Positions 34,415 to 43,708 of a DNA stretch of 64,000 nucleotides are shown in pieces. Made by a program: the position numbers and the translations under genes. The stretch's first letter is position 1, and every line of letters starts with the position of its first letter. The DNA comes from Streptomyces camponoticapitis (GTDB lineage: Bacteria; Actinomycetota; Actinomycetes; Streptomycetales; Streptomycetaceae), in assembly GCF_014646115.1 (NCBI RefSeq), contig NZ_BMMV01000001.1:550628-614627 (forward strand), written 5' to 3'. Under the pieces are notes generated by a model that worked only from the letters and a program-made list of their open reading frames with translations, ran no database searches and was not told the origin of the DNA.

Positions 34415-35722
34415 TTACCCAGCGGGACCAGGGGTCAGACCACCGCGCGACAGGACGCGCGCCAGAGATTCCACCACCTCGGGCTGGTAGTCGTGGCCGG
34501 TGCCGAGGCGCAGCCGCTCCAGGGCGCTGAGCGGCCCCGTCGCCCCTCCCGGGCTCCCCGGGCCCGCACCGGCGAAATCGTCGTACGCGTTGACGGCGCG
34601 GACGATCCGGGCCGGGAGAGGTTGTTCGCGGTACGGATCGGCCTGCCGCTCCACGACGACGGCGACCGCCGTCGGGACCCCGGTCTGGCGTACGACGGCC
34701 CCGCCGAGCAGGGCGATCCGCCGTTGCTCGGCGACCGGCAGGAGGGCGGTCGCGCCGTCGGGCACGGGGTCGACGAGCGACAACTGGCCGATGTCGTGCA
34801 TCAGCGCCGCGTACTCCAGGACGGTCAGCTCCGCCCCGGAGAGCCCCAGCTCGCGGCCGACGGCGCGGCTGAGCTCGGCGACCCTGTGGGCATGGCCGTG
34901 GCGGGTGTATCCGGCGATCTCGGTGGCGCGGGCGAGCGAGGCGATGGTCTGCCCGTAGGTCGTACGGACCGCCGCGTAGCGCCGGAACGAGAGCTGCGTC
35001 AGCAGCAGCGGCACGCAGAAGACGGGCAGGGCCCAGAGCCCGGCCACGGCGACGCCGAGGGCCATCACCGCACCGGTCGCGCAGACGGCGGAGCCGATGC
35101 CGATGAGGGCGCGCAGTTCGTCGCGGAGCAGCGGACCGTACGGATGGTGGGTGCGGGCGCGCAGCATCAGCGCGGCGAGGACCGCGTCGCACAGGGCGGT
35201 CAGGATCAGTAGGAGGAGGAGCAGGAGGGCGTAGTACGGGCCTTCGCCGACCCGTTTGCCCAACTCGCCCGAGGCGACGAGCGGCTGGAAGCAGACGGCC
35301 GCGAAGGCGACGGTCAGCACGCGGCGGGTCACGTGGTCGAGCGCGGGGCCGCGCCCCCGCGCGAGATGCGGTACGGCTCCGACGAGGACCGCCGCGACGA
35401 CGACGGCGACGGTCTGGAGCACCCCGTGCTCCACGGGGCGGCCCGCGCTCTGCCCGAGCATGGCGTACGCGAGGGCTCCGGCGGCCCCGAGGGGCGCGGG
35501 CTCGCGCTCGCCGGGGAGGGCGGCGCCCCGGCGGACGAGCTCACCGATGGCGACGAGGACGCCGAAGGCGAGGGCGTTGCGCGGCTCGGTGAGTCCGTGC
35601 CAGAGGGTGGACCACAGGCCGAGCCCGGTGAGTGTGAGGGCGGCGCCGTGGACGGCGAGGAGGGCGAGGGAGGAGCGAGCGGGGCCGGCGTGGGGGCCGG
35701 CGGGGGCGTGCGCGGCGGTCAT
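34415..35722 (-). CDS. Membrane protein with degenerate HD phosphohydrolase domain
   Basis: Encodes 435 residues: seven or so helices over 1-240, then an HD domain (HGHAHRVAELSRAVGRELGL, ALMHDIGQL). The HD pair is kept, but the GYP part is missing: where HD-GYP enzymes have HHERLDGSGYP, this one has ERQADPYREQP. It is likely catalytically altered, or a regulatory partner. Its ATG overlaps the stop of the upstream full HD-GYP gene (ATGA), so the two are made together in the membrane. Confidence 0.88.
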   Translation of the reverse strand: MTAAHAPAGPHAGPARSSLALLAVHGAALTLTGLGLWSTLWHGLTEPRNALAFGVLVAIGELVRRGAALPGEREPAPLGAAGALAYAMLGQSAGRPVEHGVLQTVAVVVAAVLVGAVPHLARGRGPALDHVTRRVLTVAFAAVCFQPLVASGELGKRVGEGPYYALLLLLLLILTALCDAVLAALMLRARTHHPYGPLLRDELRALIGIGSAVCATGAVMALGVAVAGLWALPVFCVPLLLTQLSFRRYAAVRTTYGQTIASLARATEIAGYTRHGHAHRVAELSRAVGRELGLSGAELTVLEYAALMHDIGQLSLVDPVPDGATALLPVAEQRRIALLGGAVVRQTGVPTAVAVVVERQADPYREQPLPARIVRAVNAYDDFAGAGPGSPGGATGPLSALERLRLGTGHDYQPEVVESLARVLSRGGLTPGPAG

Positions 35723-37272
35723 CCGGCGCCGCCGGGAAGGCCCGGGCGGTCGGAGGCCGGTGTCGTACGGGAGCCGTCCCGCGGACGGGATGGCGGGACG
35801 TTTTCGCGAGCGGCGGTGGCCCCGCTCGCCGGGGGGACGGAAAGCAGCGCCGCCGCTGCCACGGCGTGCGTCTTCGGGGACGGGTCCGACGGCTCCCGGT
35901 GCTCGTCCGGTACGGCGTGCGTCTCGTCGGAGGTGACAGCCGTCTGCCAGCCGTACCGGTCCAGCGCGCTGACGAGCGCCCCCACCATCCGCGGGTCGAA
36001 CTGGGTGCCCGCGCACCGCCGCAGCTCCGCCAGCGCCGTCGCGACGGGCCGCGCCCGCCGGTAGGACCGGGTGGACGTCATCGCGTCGAAGGCGTCCGCG
36101 ACGGCGACGACCCGCGCGAACTCGGGGATCTCCGCGCCCGCCAGGCCGTACGGATAGCCGCTGCCGTCGAGCCGTTCGTGGTGGTGCAGGATCGCCAGCC
36201 GGGCCTCCCCGAGGAAACCGATGCCGCGCACGATCTCGTGGCCGTACTCGGGGTGCAGCTCGATGACGCGCCGCTCCTCCGGGGTCAGCGGGCCGTCCTT
36301 GCGCAGCACGCGCGTGGGGACGCCGAGCTTGCCCACGTCGTGCAGGATTCCGGCGAACCGGAGGACCTCAAGGCGCTCGTGGTCCATCCCCAGCTCACCG
36401 GCGATCATGGCGGACGCCCGCCCGACGCGTTCGCTGTGGCCGCGGGTGTACCGGTCCTTGATGTCGACGGCCTGTACGAGTGCCCTGATGGTCGCCTGGT
36501 GCGCGGCGCGCTCGCGGTGGTACTGCGCGAAGACCCAGCAGGAGATGTACACCGGCAGCAGTACGAAGAGCGCGGAGAGCGGGCCGTACGGGCTGCGCCA
36601 GAGCACGGCCATCATCAGCCCGGCCAGGGCGTGCGCACCGTACGGCGCGAGCGAGCGCGGCAGCAGGCCGCGCCAGGCCGTGCGGACGGACTGCCGTTCG
36701 GCGGTCACGAAGATGCCGCCGTCGAGCGCGCTCAGGACCAGGCAGAAGGCGAGCGCCCCGCCCCCCGCGGGCAGCAGCGCGTACGGGAAGTCGGGGACAC
36801 CGGGGGTGTCGTGGCCGGGGCGCCCGGTGCCGCCGAGCGCGGCCGGACCGGCGAGGAGCCGGTGGGCCAGGGAGGCGGCCCAGGTGGCGATGGCGAGCTG
36901 CGCGGCGCGCCACACGCGGCGGACCCCGGCCGGCCGCTGCGTCACCCGGCCGCCGAGCCCGCCCGGAACAGCCACGAGCGCCGCCGCGGCGGGCGGCAGC
37001 AGGAAGGCCGCGGCGAGCAGTACAGGGAAGAACGATCCGGCGACGACGGGCACCGAGACGCGTACCGGCCTCCCGAGGAAGCGCCGGCGGGCGGGGGCCT
37101 CGCAGAGCGCGTACAGCGTGCCCAGCAGCAGGACGGCGGGCCAGAGACTGTCCGGGCCGGCCGCGGAGAAGGGGCGTAACGCGGGCAGGGTGAACACGGG
37201 AAGCACGCACGCGAGCGCGGCCGCCACGGCGCAGCAGATGTACACACGCGCCGCTCCCGGAATGGCCTTCAC
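35719..37272 (-). CDS. Membrane HD-GYP cyclic-di-GMP phosphodiesterase
   Basis: Encodes 517 residues, with eight or so N-terminal helices (1-260) followed by a complete HD-GYP domain: HSERVGRASAMIAGEL, FAGILHDVGKLGVP, HPEYGHEIV, HHHERLDGSGYPYGL, VVAVADAFDAMTSTRSYR. HD-GYP enzymes hydrolyse c-di-GMP, which controls Streptomyces development through BldD. The final ~70 residues are a Pro/Ser/Thr-rich tail. GTG 37272 is preferred (GAAGG 5 nt upstream); ATG 37317 would add 15 residues. It is coupled to the downstream HD gene. Confidence 0.9.
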   Translation of the reverse strand: MKAIPGAARVYICCAVAAALACVLPVFTLPALRPFSAAGPDSLWPAVLLLGTLYALCEAPARRRFLGRPVRVSVPVVAGSFFPVLLAAAFLLPPAAAALVAVPGGLGGRVTQRPAGVRRVWRAAQLAIATWAASLAHRLLAGPAALGGTGRPGHDTPGVPDFPYALLPAGGGALAFCLVLSALDGGIFVTAERQSVRTAWRGLLPRSLAPYGAHALAGLMMAVLWRSPYGPLSALFVLLPVYISCWVFAQYHRERAAHQATIRALVQAVDIKDRYTRGHSERVGRASAMIAGELGMDHERLEVLRFAGILHDVGKLGVPTRVLRKDGPLTPEERRVIELHPEYGHEIVRGIGFLGEARLAILHHHERLDGSGYPYGLAGAEIPEFARVVAVADAFDAMTSTRSYRRARPVATALAELRRCAGTQFDPRMVGALVSALDRYGWQTAVTSDETHAVPDEHREPSDPSPKTHAVAAAALLSVPPASGATAARENVPPSRPRDGSRTTPASDRPGLPGGAG

Positions 37273-37401
37273 CGCGCCTTCACCCCGCCCCCACCAATTG
37301 GCACCGGCCCGAAACAAAGGGTCAGGCTAGCGAGTTGGGTAACGGCTCACGGGCCGAGGGAGACGATTAGCACCTTCGGGTGATGCGCACGTAAACGCAC
37401 G

Positions 37402-37434
37402 CGGGGCGCGCCGCGATATGCGCGGCGCGCCCCG
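37402..37434. terminator. Terminator beyond rsrA
   Basis: A 14-bp perfect GC stem (37402-37415 with 37421-37434) and a 5-nt loop lie about 70 bp after the rsrA stop and before the HD-GYP gene. Confidence 0.85.
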
Positions 37435-37502
37435 AAGGCGTACTTCCGCTGCGAGCGAGCGGCCCCGCAGAGGGCCGCTCGGCGAGCGCGGCGAGGGCCC
37501 GG

Positions 37503-37823
37503 CTACTCGCCGGCGGTGGCCGTCCGGTCCGTGTCGACGGCGGTCACGTCCCGCTCGGGCACGGTGTGGCCGGCCCGGATGAGGTCGATACGACCCATCA
37601 CCTTGGCGCGCAGGTCGGTGGGGACGTCGTCATGTCCGCAGCACCGCTTGACCAGCTTCTTCACGGCCTGTTCGAGTCCGTACTTCTCCAGACACGGCGA
37701 GCACTCGTCGAAGTGCTCCTCGAACTTCGTGCAGTCCTTGTCCGGCATCTCCCGGTCGAGATACTCGTAGAGGTGGTCAAGAACCTCTGAGCAATCCGTC
37801 TCGTGCGGCTCTCCGCAACTCAT
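37503..37823 (-). CDS. rsrA: Zinc-binding redox anti-sigma factor RsrA
   Basis: A 106-residue ZAS-family protein. The zinc motif is HFDECSPC (HX3CX2C), with an upstream Cys in [13 protein letters not shown]. It holds SigR inactive until disulfide stress oxidises these cysteines and ejects zinc. Its ATG overlaps the sigR stop (ATGA). The adjacent CC pair (KRCCGH) is also conserved. Confidence 0.97.
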   Translation of the reverse strand: MSCGEPHETDCSEVLDHLYEYLDREMPDKDCTKFEEHFDECSPCLEKYGLEQAVKKLVKRCCGHDDVPTDLRAKVMGRIDLIRAGHTVPERDVTAVDTDRTATAGE

Positions 37824-38479
37824 GAGCCCGAGCCTTTCCGATCGTCCGACGACTCTCCGGCGCCGGCCGGGGCAAGCCCGCGCTCGCGGGCGTAGTCCTC
37901 AAGCATGCCGCGCAGTTGACGCCGGCCACGGTGCAGTCGCGACATCACCGTACCGATGGGTGTCCCCATGATGTCCGCGATCTCCTTGTACGCAAAGCCC
38001 TCTACATCGGCGAGATAAACCGCGATGCGGAACTCCTCGGGGATCGCCTGGAGCGCTTCCTTCACGTCGGAGTCGGGAAGGTGGTCGAGCGCCTGGGACT
38101 CCGCGGAGCGCAGACCGGTCGACATGTGCGACTCGGCGCGCGCAAGCTGCCAGTCCTCGATCTCCTCGGCGGCGCTGCGCTGGGGCTCACGCTGCTTCTT
38201 GCGGTACGAGTTGATGAAGGTGTTGGTGAGGATGCGGTACATCCACGCCTTGAGGTTGGTGCCCTCACGGAATTGGTGGAAGGAGCCGTACGCCTTGGCG
38301 TAGGTCTCCTGCACGAGATCCTCGGCATCGGCCGGGTTGCGCGTCATGCGCAGGGCGGCCGAGTACATCTGGTCGAGATAGCCGAGTGCGTCCCGCTCGA
38401 ATCGGGCGTTGCGCTCGGCGGCGGACTCTTCCCTGTGGCCGTCGTCGGTCCCTGTGTCGGTCCCAGTGACCGGACCCAC
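37820..38479 (-). CDS. sigR: Disulfide-stress ECF sigma factor SigR
   Basis: A 219-residue group IV sigma factor. Region 2 is [20 protein letters not shown] with [14 protein letters not shown] and [14 protein letters not shown]. Region 4 is [20 protein letters not shown] with [18 protein letters not shown]. It directs thiol-oxidative stress genes from GGAAT-N18/19-GTT promoters. GTG 38479 corresponds to the S. coelicolor start. The frame also extends up to ATG 38665 with GGGAG 8 nt upstream, adding 62 residues; this would be the unstable SigR' isoform made from the SigR-dependent promoter. The two isoforms differ only in the N-terminal tail. Confidence 0.96.
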   Translation of the reverse strand: MGPVTGTDTGTDDGHREESAAERNARFERDALGYLDQMYSAALRMTRNPADAEDLVQETYAKAYGSFHQFREGTNLKAWMYRILTNTFINSYRKKQREPQRSAAEEIEDWQLARAESHMSTGLRSAESQALDHLPDSDVKEALQAIPEEFRIAVYLADVEGFAYKEIADIMGTPIGTVMSRLHRGRRQLRGMLEDYARERGLAPAGAGESSDDRKGSGS

Positions 38480-38709
38480 CTCCTCCAACGCTGTGGCAGG
38501 CCCGAAGGCGGACCCACTCGAATCGGAGAATAGTCGACCTTGTGCCGGGGCGGGCTTCGTGGCCGCCTCGGCCGACGACCGGACTGGCGCGGTCCTGGGT
38601 GAAGAAAGCACCGTCCACTCCACTTCGGTGGCGTGCGACCGGGCGGGGCAGATGGTCGAACCCATGCGACGGACTCCCTTTCCAGGATCTGTGTACCGAC
38701 ATCTCGCAC

Positions 38710-38735
38710 AACAGCCGTCGCCCACTGCACATTCC
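38710..38735 (-). promoter_or_regulatory. SigR-dependent promoter of sigR (p2)
   Basis: On the minus strand GGAAT (38735-38731), an 18-bp spacer and GTT (38712-38710) match the SigR promoter consensus exactly. It lies 45 bp before the SigR' ATG at 38665, giving positive autoregulation. Confidence 0.9.
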
Positions 38736-38756
38736 CGGGTGGTCGAACACGCTCTG

Positions 38757-39443
38757 TCAGCGGGCCGACTGTGACCGGATCCACTTCCCGACGCCGTCGG
38801 TGATCACGGCCAGTGCCTCCTCCTGGCTGAGCGTGGCCCGCTTGGGAACGTTGAAGGAGTGGTCTCCGTACGGCACCTCGATCAGCTCGTAACCGCTCTC
38901 GGGAGCCACGTCCGGGAGCTGTGCGGGGAACTCCCCGGGCTTCCCGAAGGGGTCGTTCCCGCCCTGGACGACGAGGGTCGGCACCCCGGCACCGAGCAGT
39001 TCGTCGGCGCGGGTCTTCTCGGGCCTGCCCGGCGGGTGCAACGGGAAGCTCAGCGCCAGTACGGCGTGGGCGCCCAGCTCCCGCGCCGTACGGCAGGCCA
39101 CCCGCGCCCCGGCGCTGCGCCCGCCCGCGACGACGGGCAGGCCGGGCCTCGCGAGCGCCGGCCAGAGTGCCCGCCAGCCGGTGTCGAGGGTCTTCGGCGC
39201 GGGCGCGAGCTTCTTCCCGGCCACCCGCCAGGGCTGCTCGACCAGGGCCACGGTCACCCCGAGCGGGGGGAGGGCGGCGGCGAGCGCCTGGAGGTCCCGC
39301 GCCTCGATGCCGCCGCCCGCGCCGTGGCCGACGGCGAGGACGAGGCGCGCCTCGGTCCCCATCTTGGCGGTGGTCCCCTTCTCAGGAGGGTGCCAGGTGA
39401 TACGGGCGTCGCCCGCGGGGGTGTCGACGATCTCGCTCTGCAT
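38757..39443 (-). CDS. Alpha/beta hydrolase (dienelactone hydrolase-like)
   Basis: Encodes 228 residues. [17 protein letters not shown] is the oxyanion-hole loop, [11 protein letters not shown] holds the nucleophile Ser, and the acid and base lie in GGNDPFGKP and YGDHSFN. The substrate is unknown. It resembles the KANL3/Tex30 type small hydrolases. The ATG at 39443 gives a compact protein; a longer frame to 39497 has no site. The SigR-type promoter begins 22 bp past its stop on the same strand, so sigR is transcribed separately. Confidence 0.85.
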   Translation of the reverse strand: MQSEIVDTPAGDARITWHPPEKGTTAKMGTEARLVLAVGHGAGGGIEARDLQALAAALPPLGVTVALVEQPWRVAGKKLAPAPKTLDTGWRALWPALARPGLPVVAGGRSAGARVACRTARELGAHAVLALSFPLHPPGRPEKTRADELLGAGVPTLVVQGGNDPFGKPGEFPAQLPDVAPESGYELIEVPYGDHSFNVPKRATLSQEEALAVITDGVGKWIRSQSAR

Positions 39444-39502
39444 GACACCAGGATCACATCGGGCAGGCCCCCGGCCCCGCTTCTCACGGCCGGGCACTCG
39501 GA

Positions 39503-39620
39503 GGAGGGTGCTCCCCTCGGGCTCGGGGGAGGGTGCTCCCCTCGGGCTCGGGGGAGGGTGCTCCCCTCGGGCTCGGAAGAGGGTGCTCCCCTCGGTCAGA
39601 AGAGGGTGCTCTCCTCGGGC
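39503..39620. repeat. 25-bp tandem repeat array, about 5 copies
   Basis: Copies at 39503, 39528 and 39553 are nearly identical 25-mers. A 23-bp copy starts at 39578 and a partial copy at 39601. Each contains GAGGG...CCCCTC, able to form a short hairpin. The last copies lie inside the coding end of the SRAP gene, whose terminal codons they duplicate. Confidence 0.92.
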
Positions 39621-40411
39621 GCGGCCAGCTCCTCCAGCAGCTCCGGACCGTTGTTCCTTACGTTGCTGACCGCCGTCGCCACCGGATAGGCCCGCATCAG
39701 CCCCTCCGGCGGCGGGGCCAGCAGCTCACGCAGGTCGTCGAGGTCCGTACGGGCCGGATCGAGCCAGGCGTCCCACCGGTCGGGCGTCAGCATCAGCGGC
39801 ATCCGGGGGTGGATGTCGGCGAGCGAGGACGGTCCCTCGGCGGGGGCCACACCGAGCGGGCCGGTCTCCGCCTCGGTCGTGATGACCGAGCAGGTCACCC
39901 ACCAGGCGTTCGGATGGTCGTCGGGCAGGGTCTTGTCGCGCCAGAACTCGTACAGACCGGCCATGGCCATGACCGAACCATCGGCCGGGGTGACGAAGTA
40001 CGGCTGCTTGCGGGGCCGCTTCTTCCTGCCCTTCTCCTCCAGCTCCCGTTCCTCGGGGGCGGTGACCCACTCGTAGTAGCCGTCGGCGGGAATCAGACAG
40101 CGCCGGGAGGTGAAGGGACGCCGGAAGGACGGCTTCTCGTGCACGGTCTCCGCACGTGCGTTGATCATCCGGGCGCCGCCCTCGGGCGTCTTGGACCAGG
40201 AGGGCACGAGCCCCCACCTGAGCGTGCGGAGCTGTCGTACGGGGGCGGGATCGTCGGCGCCCTTCACCGGGCGCTCCAGGACCACGTACACCTCTTTGGT
40301 AGGTGCCACGTTCCAGTCGGCGGCAAGGGCCTCTTCCGGCTCCCACCTCTCGACCTCGAAGAGACCGACGAGATCCTCCGGCTTCCGGCTCGCCGCGTAC
40401 CGACCGCACAT
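39596..40411 (-). CDS. SRAP-domain abasic-site protein (YedK/HMCES)
   Basis: Encodes 271 residues. The invariant Cys2 (MCGRYA) forms the covalent crosslink to abasic sites in single-stranded DNA after Met removal. Further active-site motifs are NVAPT (Asn), MINARAETV (the conserved Arg/Glu), CLIPADGYYEW (Glu) and DIHPRMPLML (His). It protects abasic sites at forks. I use ATG 40411 because Cys must be residue 2. The terminal residues EESTLF are encoded within the repeat array downstream. Confidence 0.94.
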   Translation of the reverse strand: MCGRYAASRKPEDLVGLFEVERWEPEEALAADWNVAPTKEVYVVLERPVKGADDPAPVRQLRTLRWGLVPSWSKTPEGGARMINARAETVHEKPSFRRPFTSRRCLIPADGYYEWVTAPEERELEEKGRKKRPRKQPYFVTPADGSVMAMAGLYEFWRDKTLPDDHPNAWWVTCSVITTEAETGPLGVAPAEGPSSLADIHPRMPLMLTPDRWDAWLDPARTDLDDLRELLAPPPEGLMRAYPVATAVSNVRNNGPELLEELAAPEESTLF

Positions 40412-40542
40412 GCTCAACCACCCCTCGACCTGCTGACGCGCTCGCGCCGGGTCAGGCTACCGACACGCCACCAACCCTCGCAGATCGTCCGCCGTCCGAG
40501 TGGATCACTGCCCGCGGAGCGCGTTCCCCACGGCCCGGAACG

Positions 40543-40578
40543 CCTGTCGGGGCCAGGGAGGACCCCGGCCCCGACAGG
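40543..40578 (-). terminator. Terminator of the LPMO gene
   Basis: A 12-bp perfect stem (40543-40554 with 40567-40578), 12-nt loop, 29 bp beyond the LPMO stop. Confidence 0.85.
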
Positions 40579-40606
40579 GACACATGTCAGATCAACTCCG
40601 CGTGGA

Positions 40607-41122
40607 TCAACGGATGTTGACGTCGATGCAGGAGTAGAACGCCATCGGCGTGTCGGCGATGTTCCAGACGGCCAGGACCTTCTGGTTGCCGCGGATGCTG
40701 CCGAAGTTGACGTTGTGGCTCACGGTGGCGCCGGGGGTGGCACCGCCGTCGTTGAACTCGGCGACCTTGGTGTTGCCGACGAAGTACTGCCAGGTCGTCG
40801 TGCGGTGCCGCGCCGTCAGCGTCCAGTTGAACGTCTGGTTGACGCCGACGTTGGAGCGCCGCCAGCCCTTGTTGTCGTCGTTCAGGTCGGAGAACCTGGC
40901 GAGCCCACCGTTACAGCTCTTCAGGCCCTTCGGGCCCTCGACGCTCTGCGGCTCCCACTTGATCTCGCCGCAGGAGACGACGCCGGTCTTGCACTGGTCC
41001 TGCCGGCTGGCGGGCGAGTTGATCCAGCCGTGTGCGGAAGCGGCCGGGGCGGGGAGAGTGACGGCGATGATCGGCGCGACCGCCGCGCTCAGGACGAGGG
41101 CCAGACGAGTTTTCTTGTGCAT
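40607..41122 (-). CDS. Secreted AA10 lytic polysaccharide monooxygenase (chitin-active type)
   Basis: Encodes 171 residues. A Sec signal peptide is cleaved at ASA|H, leaving His31 as residue 1 of the mature enzyme, half of the copper histidine brace. The other half is His106 (TARHRTTTWQYF). Conserved aromatic motifs (HGWINSPASRQ, WNIADTPMAFYSC) fit small single-domain AA10 enzymes that oxidise crystalline chitin. Four cysteines could form two disulfides. ATG 41122 has AAGGAG upstream. A dre site about 190 bp upstream ties it to the DasR chitin regulon. Confidence 0.95.
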   Translation of the reverse strand: MHKKTRLALVLSAAVAPIIAVTLPAPAASAHGWINSPASRQDQCKTGVVSCGEIKWEPQSVEGPKGLKSCNGGLARFSDLNDDNKGWRRSNVGVNQTFNWTLTARHRTTTWQYFVGNTKVAEFNDGGATPGATVSHNVNFGSIRGNQKVLAVWNIADTPMAFYSCIDVNIR

Positions 41123-41311
41123 GACAACTCCTTCGTGGTGACGCCCGACGGGACCGACGCCCGGAGACGCGGGCAGCCGGGGCCCGTTGAGGACTCACTG
41201 CGTGTGGGGAACTCGCGAAGGTGCACGAACAGTTGCATCGACAGCCATAGAGGTCCGGTGACGGTCCGGTGGAGCGCTGTCGCGGGCTTACCAGTACTCG
41301 AATGTTCTACT

Positions 41312-41323
41312 AGGTCTAGACCA
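41312..41323. promoter_or_regulatory. DasR-binding site upstream of the LPMO gene
   Basis: AGGTCTAGACCA has a perfect 10-bp palindrome GGTCTAGACC (41313-41322) and matches the dre core at 11 of 12 positions. It lies in the 348-bp gap between the LPMO and the divergent M50 gene, about 190 bp from the LPMO ATG. The rest of that gap holds the two promoters. Confidence 0.82.
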
Positions 41324-41470
41324 TGGCAGCCGCTCTCGGGTGTCGTCAAGACTTGAACTGCCCTTGACCGCAGGTGGCTTGAATGCCTCTGTCCGCTGTG
41401 CGGGGTCCCGGCTCCGCACGCAGGTGCCACACTGCGACGACGCACACCCTCCTAAGGAGCCGCCCCAGCG

Positions 41471-42208
41471 ATGATCAGCACCGACTCCAGCACCCTCGCG
41501 ACCCCCTCGATAACCGATCTGTGGGATCGCGTCTTCGGCACCCAGCCCGTCCCCGAGGACTGGCTGGTGATCGTGACCGCCGCCGTCGCGCTCGTCGCCG
41601 TCGGACCGCGGCCCCTCTGGCGGCTGTCCCGCAACGCCGTCACCATCGCCCACGAGGGCGGGCACGGCCTCGTCGCCCTCCTCACCGGCCGCAAGCTCGA
41701 CGGCATCCGGCTGCACTCCGACACCTCGGGCCTCACCGTCAGCCGCGGCAGGCCCACCGGCATCGGCATGATCCTCACCGCGGCCGCCGGCTACACGGCG
41801 CCGTCGCTGCTGGGCCTCGGCGGAGCCTGGCTGCTCACCGCGCACCACATCACGCTGCTGCTCTGGCTGGCCACCGCGCTGCTGCTGGTGATGCTGGTCA
41901 TGATCCGCAACGCGTACGGGGCGCTCACCGTCATCGTGACGGGTGCGGCCTTCCTGCTGATCTCCTGGTTGACGAGTCCCACCGTGCAGGCCGCGTTCGC
42001 GTACGCCGCTGTCTGGTTCCTGCTCCTCGGCGGCGTACGGCCGGCCTTCGAGCTCCAGGCCAAGCGGCGGCACGGCGGCGCACCCGACTCCGACGCCGAC
42101 CAGCTCGCACGCCTGACACATGTACCGCCCGCGATGTGGCTGTTCCTCTTCCACGCCGTCTCGCTGTGCTCGCTGATCGGCGGAGGGACCTGGCTGCTGG
42201 GCCTGTAG
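41471..42208 (+). CDS. M50-family membrane metallopeptidase
   Basis: Encodes 245 residues, six or so helices. The zinc motif is [21 protein letters not shown] (HEGGH, around residue 62), placing it with the M50B-like (SpoIVFB/S2P-related) proteins that cleave within membranes. Lacking a PDZ domain, it is among the smaller members. AAGGAG precedes ATG 41471. Its natural substrate is unknown. Confidence 0.9.
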   Translation: MISTDSSTLATPSITDLWDRVFGTQPVPEDWLVIVTAAVALVAVGPRPLWRLSRNAVTIAHEGGHGLVALLTGRKLDGIRLHSDTSGLTVSRGRPTGIGMILTAAAGYTAPSLLGLGGAWLLTAHHITLLLWLATALLLVMLVMIRNAYGALTVIVTGAAFLLISWLTSPTVQAAFAYAAVWFLLLGGVRPAFELQAKRRHGGAPDSDADQLARLTHVPPAMWLFLFHAVSLCSLIGGGTWLLGL

Positions 42209-42327
42209 GACGGGCACGGAGTCCCTCGCGAACCGGCCGGGCGCCCCATACCACCTTCGTATTACGCCCCGATTTCAACGCATTTGATCGGGATCGCGGT
42301 CGTTGTGCAGCCATTAAAGTAAAGGCC

Positions 42328-43704
42328 ATGACCGAAAGCGCCGTGCACCCTGCCCTCTGGCCCGCCCCTTACGCGAGCGGGGCCGTCGAAGCGACGGTCA
42401 CCGTGCCCGGTTCGAAATCGGTCACGAACCGCGGCCTCGTCCTCGCCGCGCTCGCCGCCGAACCCGGCTGGCTGCGCCGGCCCCTGCGCTCCCGCGACAC
42501 CCTCCTGATGGCGGACGCCCTGCGCGCGATGGGCGTCGGCATCGAGGAGACGGTCTCCTCCAGCTCGGTCGCCGCGGGCTCCATGACCCCCGCACGCGGC
42601 GCGGGCAGCCCGTCGTTCACCGGCGAGGCCTGGCGGATCTTCCCCAACGGTCTGCACGGCCCGGCCACGGTCGACGTCGGCAACGCCGGCACGGTCATGC
42701 GCTTCCTGCCGCCCGTCGCGACCCTCGCCGACGGCCCCATCCACTTCGACGGCGACCCCCGCTCCTACGTACGCCCGCTCCACGGCGTCATCGACGCGCT
42801 GCGCGCCCTCGGCGCCCGCATCGACGACGAGGGGCGCGGATCGCTCCCGCTGACCGTCCACGGCGGGGGCGCGCTGGACGGCGGCACCGTCGAGATCGAC
42901 GCCTCGGCGTCGTCCCAGTTCGTCTCCGCGCTGCTGCTCTCCGCCCCCCGCTTCAACCAAGGCGTCGAGGTACGGCACGTGGGCGCCACCCTCCCGTCGC
43001 TGCCGCACATCCGCATGACCGTCGACATGCTGCGCGGTGTCGGCGCCCAGGTCGACGAACCGGAGACGGGCGGCGAGCCGAACGTCTGGCGGGTCTCCCC
43101 CAGCGCGGTGCTCGGCCGCGATCTGACCGTCGAGCCGGACCTCTCCAACGCCCAGCCGTTCCTCGCCGCCGCCCTCGTGACCGGCGGCCGGGTGACCGTG
43201 CGGGACTGGCCCACCCGCACCACGCAGCCCGGTGACGCGCTGCGCCGGATCTTCACCGAAATGGGCGGTTCCTGCGAACTGACCGCGCGGGGGCTCAACT
43301 TCACCGGCTCCGGCCGGATCCACGGCATCGACCTCGACCTGAGCGAGGTCGGCGAACTGACCCCCGGCATCGCCGCCGTCGCGGCGCTCGCCGACGGCCC
43401 GTCCACCCTGCGCGGCGTCGCCCATCTGCGGCTCCACGAGACGGACCGGCTGGCCGCCCTCACCAAGGAGATCAACGAGCTCGGCGGCGACGTCACCGAG
43501 ACCGCCGACGGCCTCCACATCCGCCCGCGCCCCCTGCACAGCGGTGTCTTCCACACGTACGACGACCACCGCATGGCCACGGCCGGCTCGATCATCGGCC
43601 TCGTCGTCCCCGGTGTCGAGATCGAGAACGTCGCGACAACTTCCAAGACGCTGCCCGATTTCCCGCGCATGTGGACCGAGATGCTCGCGGGAGCGGGAGC
43701 CTGA
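42328..43704 (+). CDS. aroA: 3-phosphoshikimate 1-carboxyvinyltransferase (EPSP synthase)
   Basis: Encodes 458 residues, a double-domain inverted barrel. Motifs are [17 protein letters not shown] (S3P/PEP site), [14 protein letters not shown] (the PEP loop; GNAGT is the classic glyphosate-site motif), [24 protein letters not shown] and the end [14 protein letters not shown]. It makes EPSP in chorismate synthesis in the cytosol. ATG 42328 is followed by the expected N-terminus. rsgA starts 4 bp after its stop, so they form an operon. Confidence 0.97.
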   Translation: MTESAVHPALWPAPYASGAVEATVTVPGSKSVTNRGLVLAALAAEPGWLRRPLRSRDTLLMADALRAMGVGIEETVSSSSVAAGSMTPARGAGSPSFTGEAWRIFPNGLHGPATVDVGNAGTVMRFLPPVATLADGPIHFDGDPRSYVRPLHGVIDALRALGARIDDEGRGSLPLTVHGGGALDGGTVEIDASASSQFVSALLLSAPRFNQGVEVRHVGATLPSLPHIRMTVDMLRGVGAQVDEPETGGEPNVWRVSPSAVLGRDLTVEPDLSNAQPFLAAALVTGGRVTVRDWPTRTTQPGDALRRIFTEMGGSCELTARGLNFTGSGRIHGIDLDLSEVGELTPGIAAVAALADGPSTLRGVAHLRLHETDRLAALTKEINELGGDVTETADGLHIRPRPLHSGVFHTYDDHRMATAGSIIGLVVPGVEIENVATTSKTLPDFPRMWTEMLAGAGA

Positions 43705-43708
43705 CGCG

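Noticed and set aside
39503..39620. Possible CRISPR array
   Set aside because: The repeats are contiguous without spacers and no cas genes are present.
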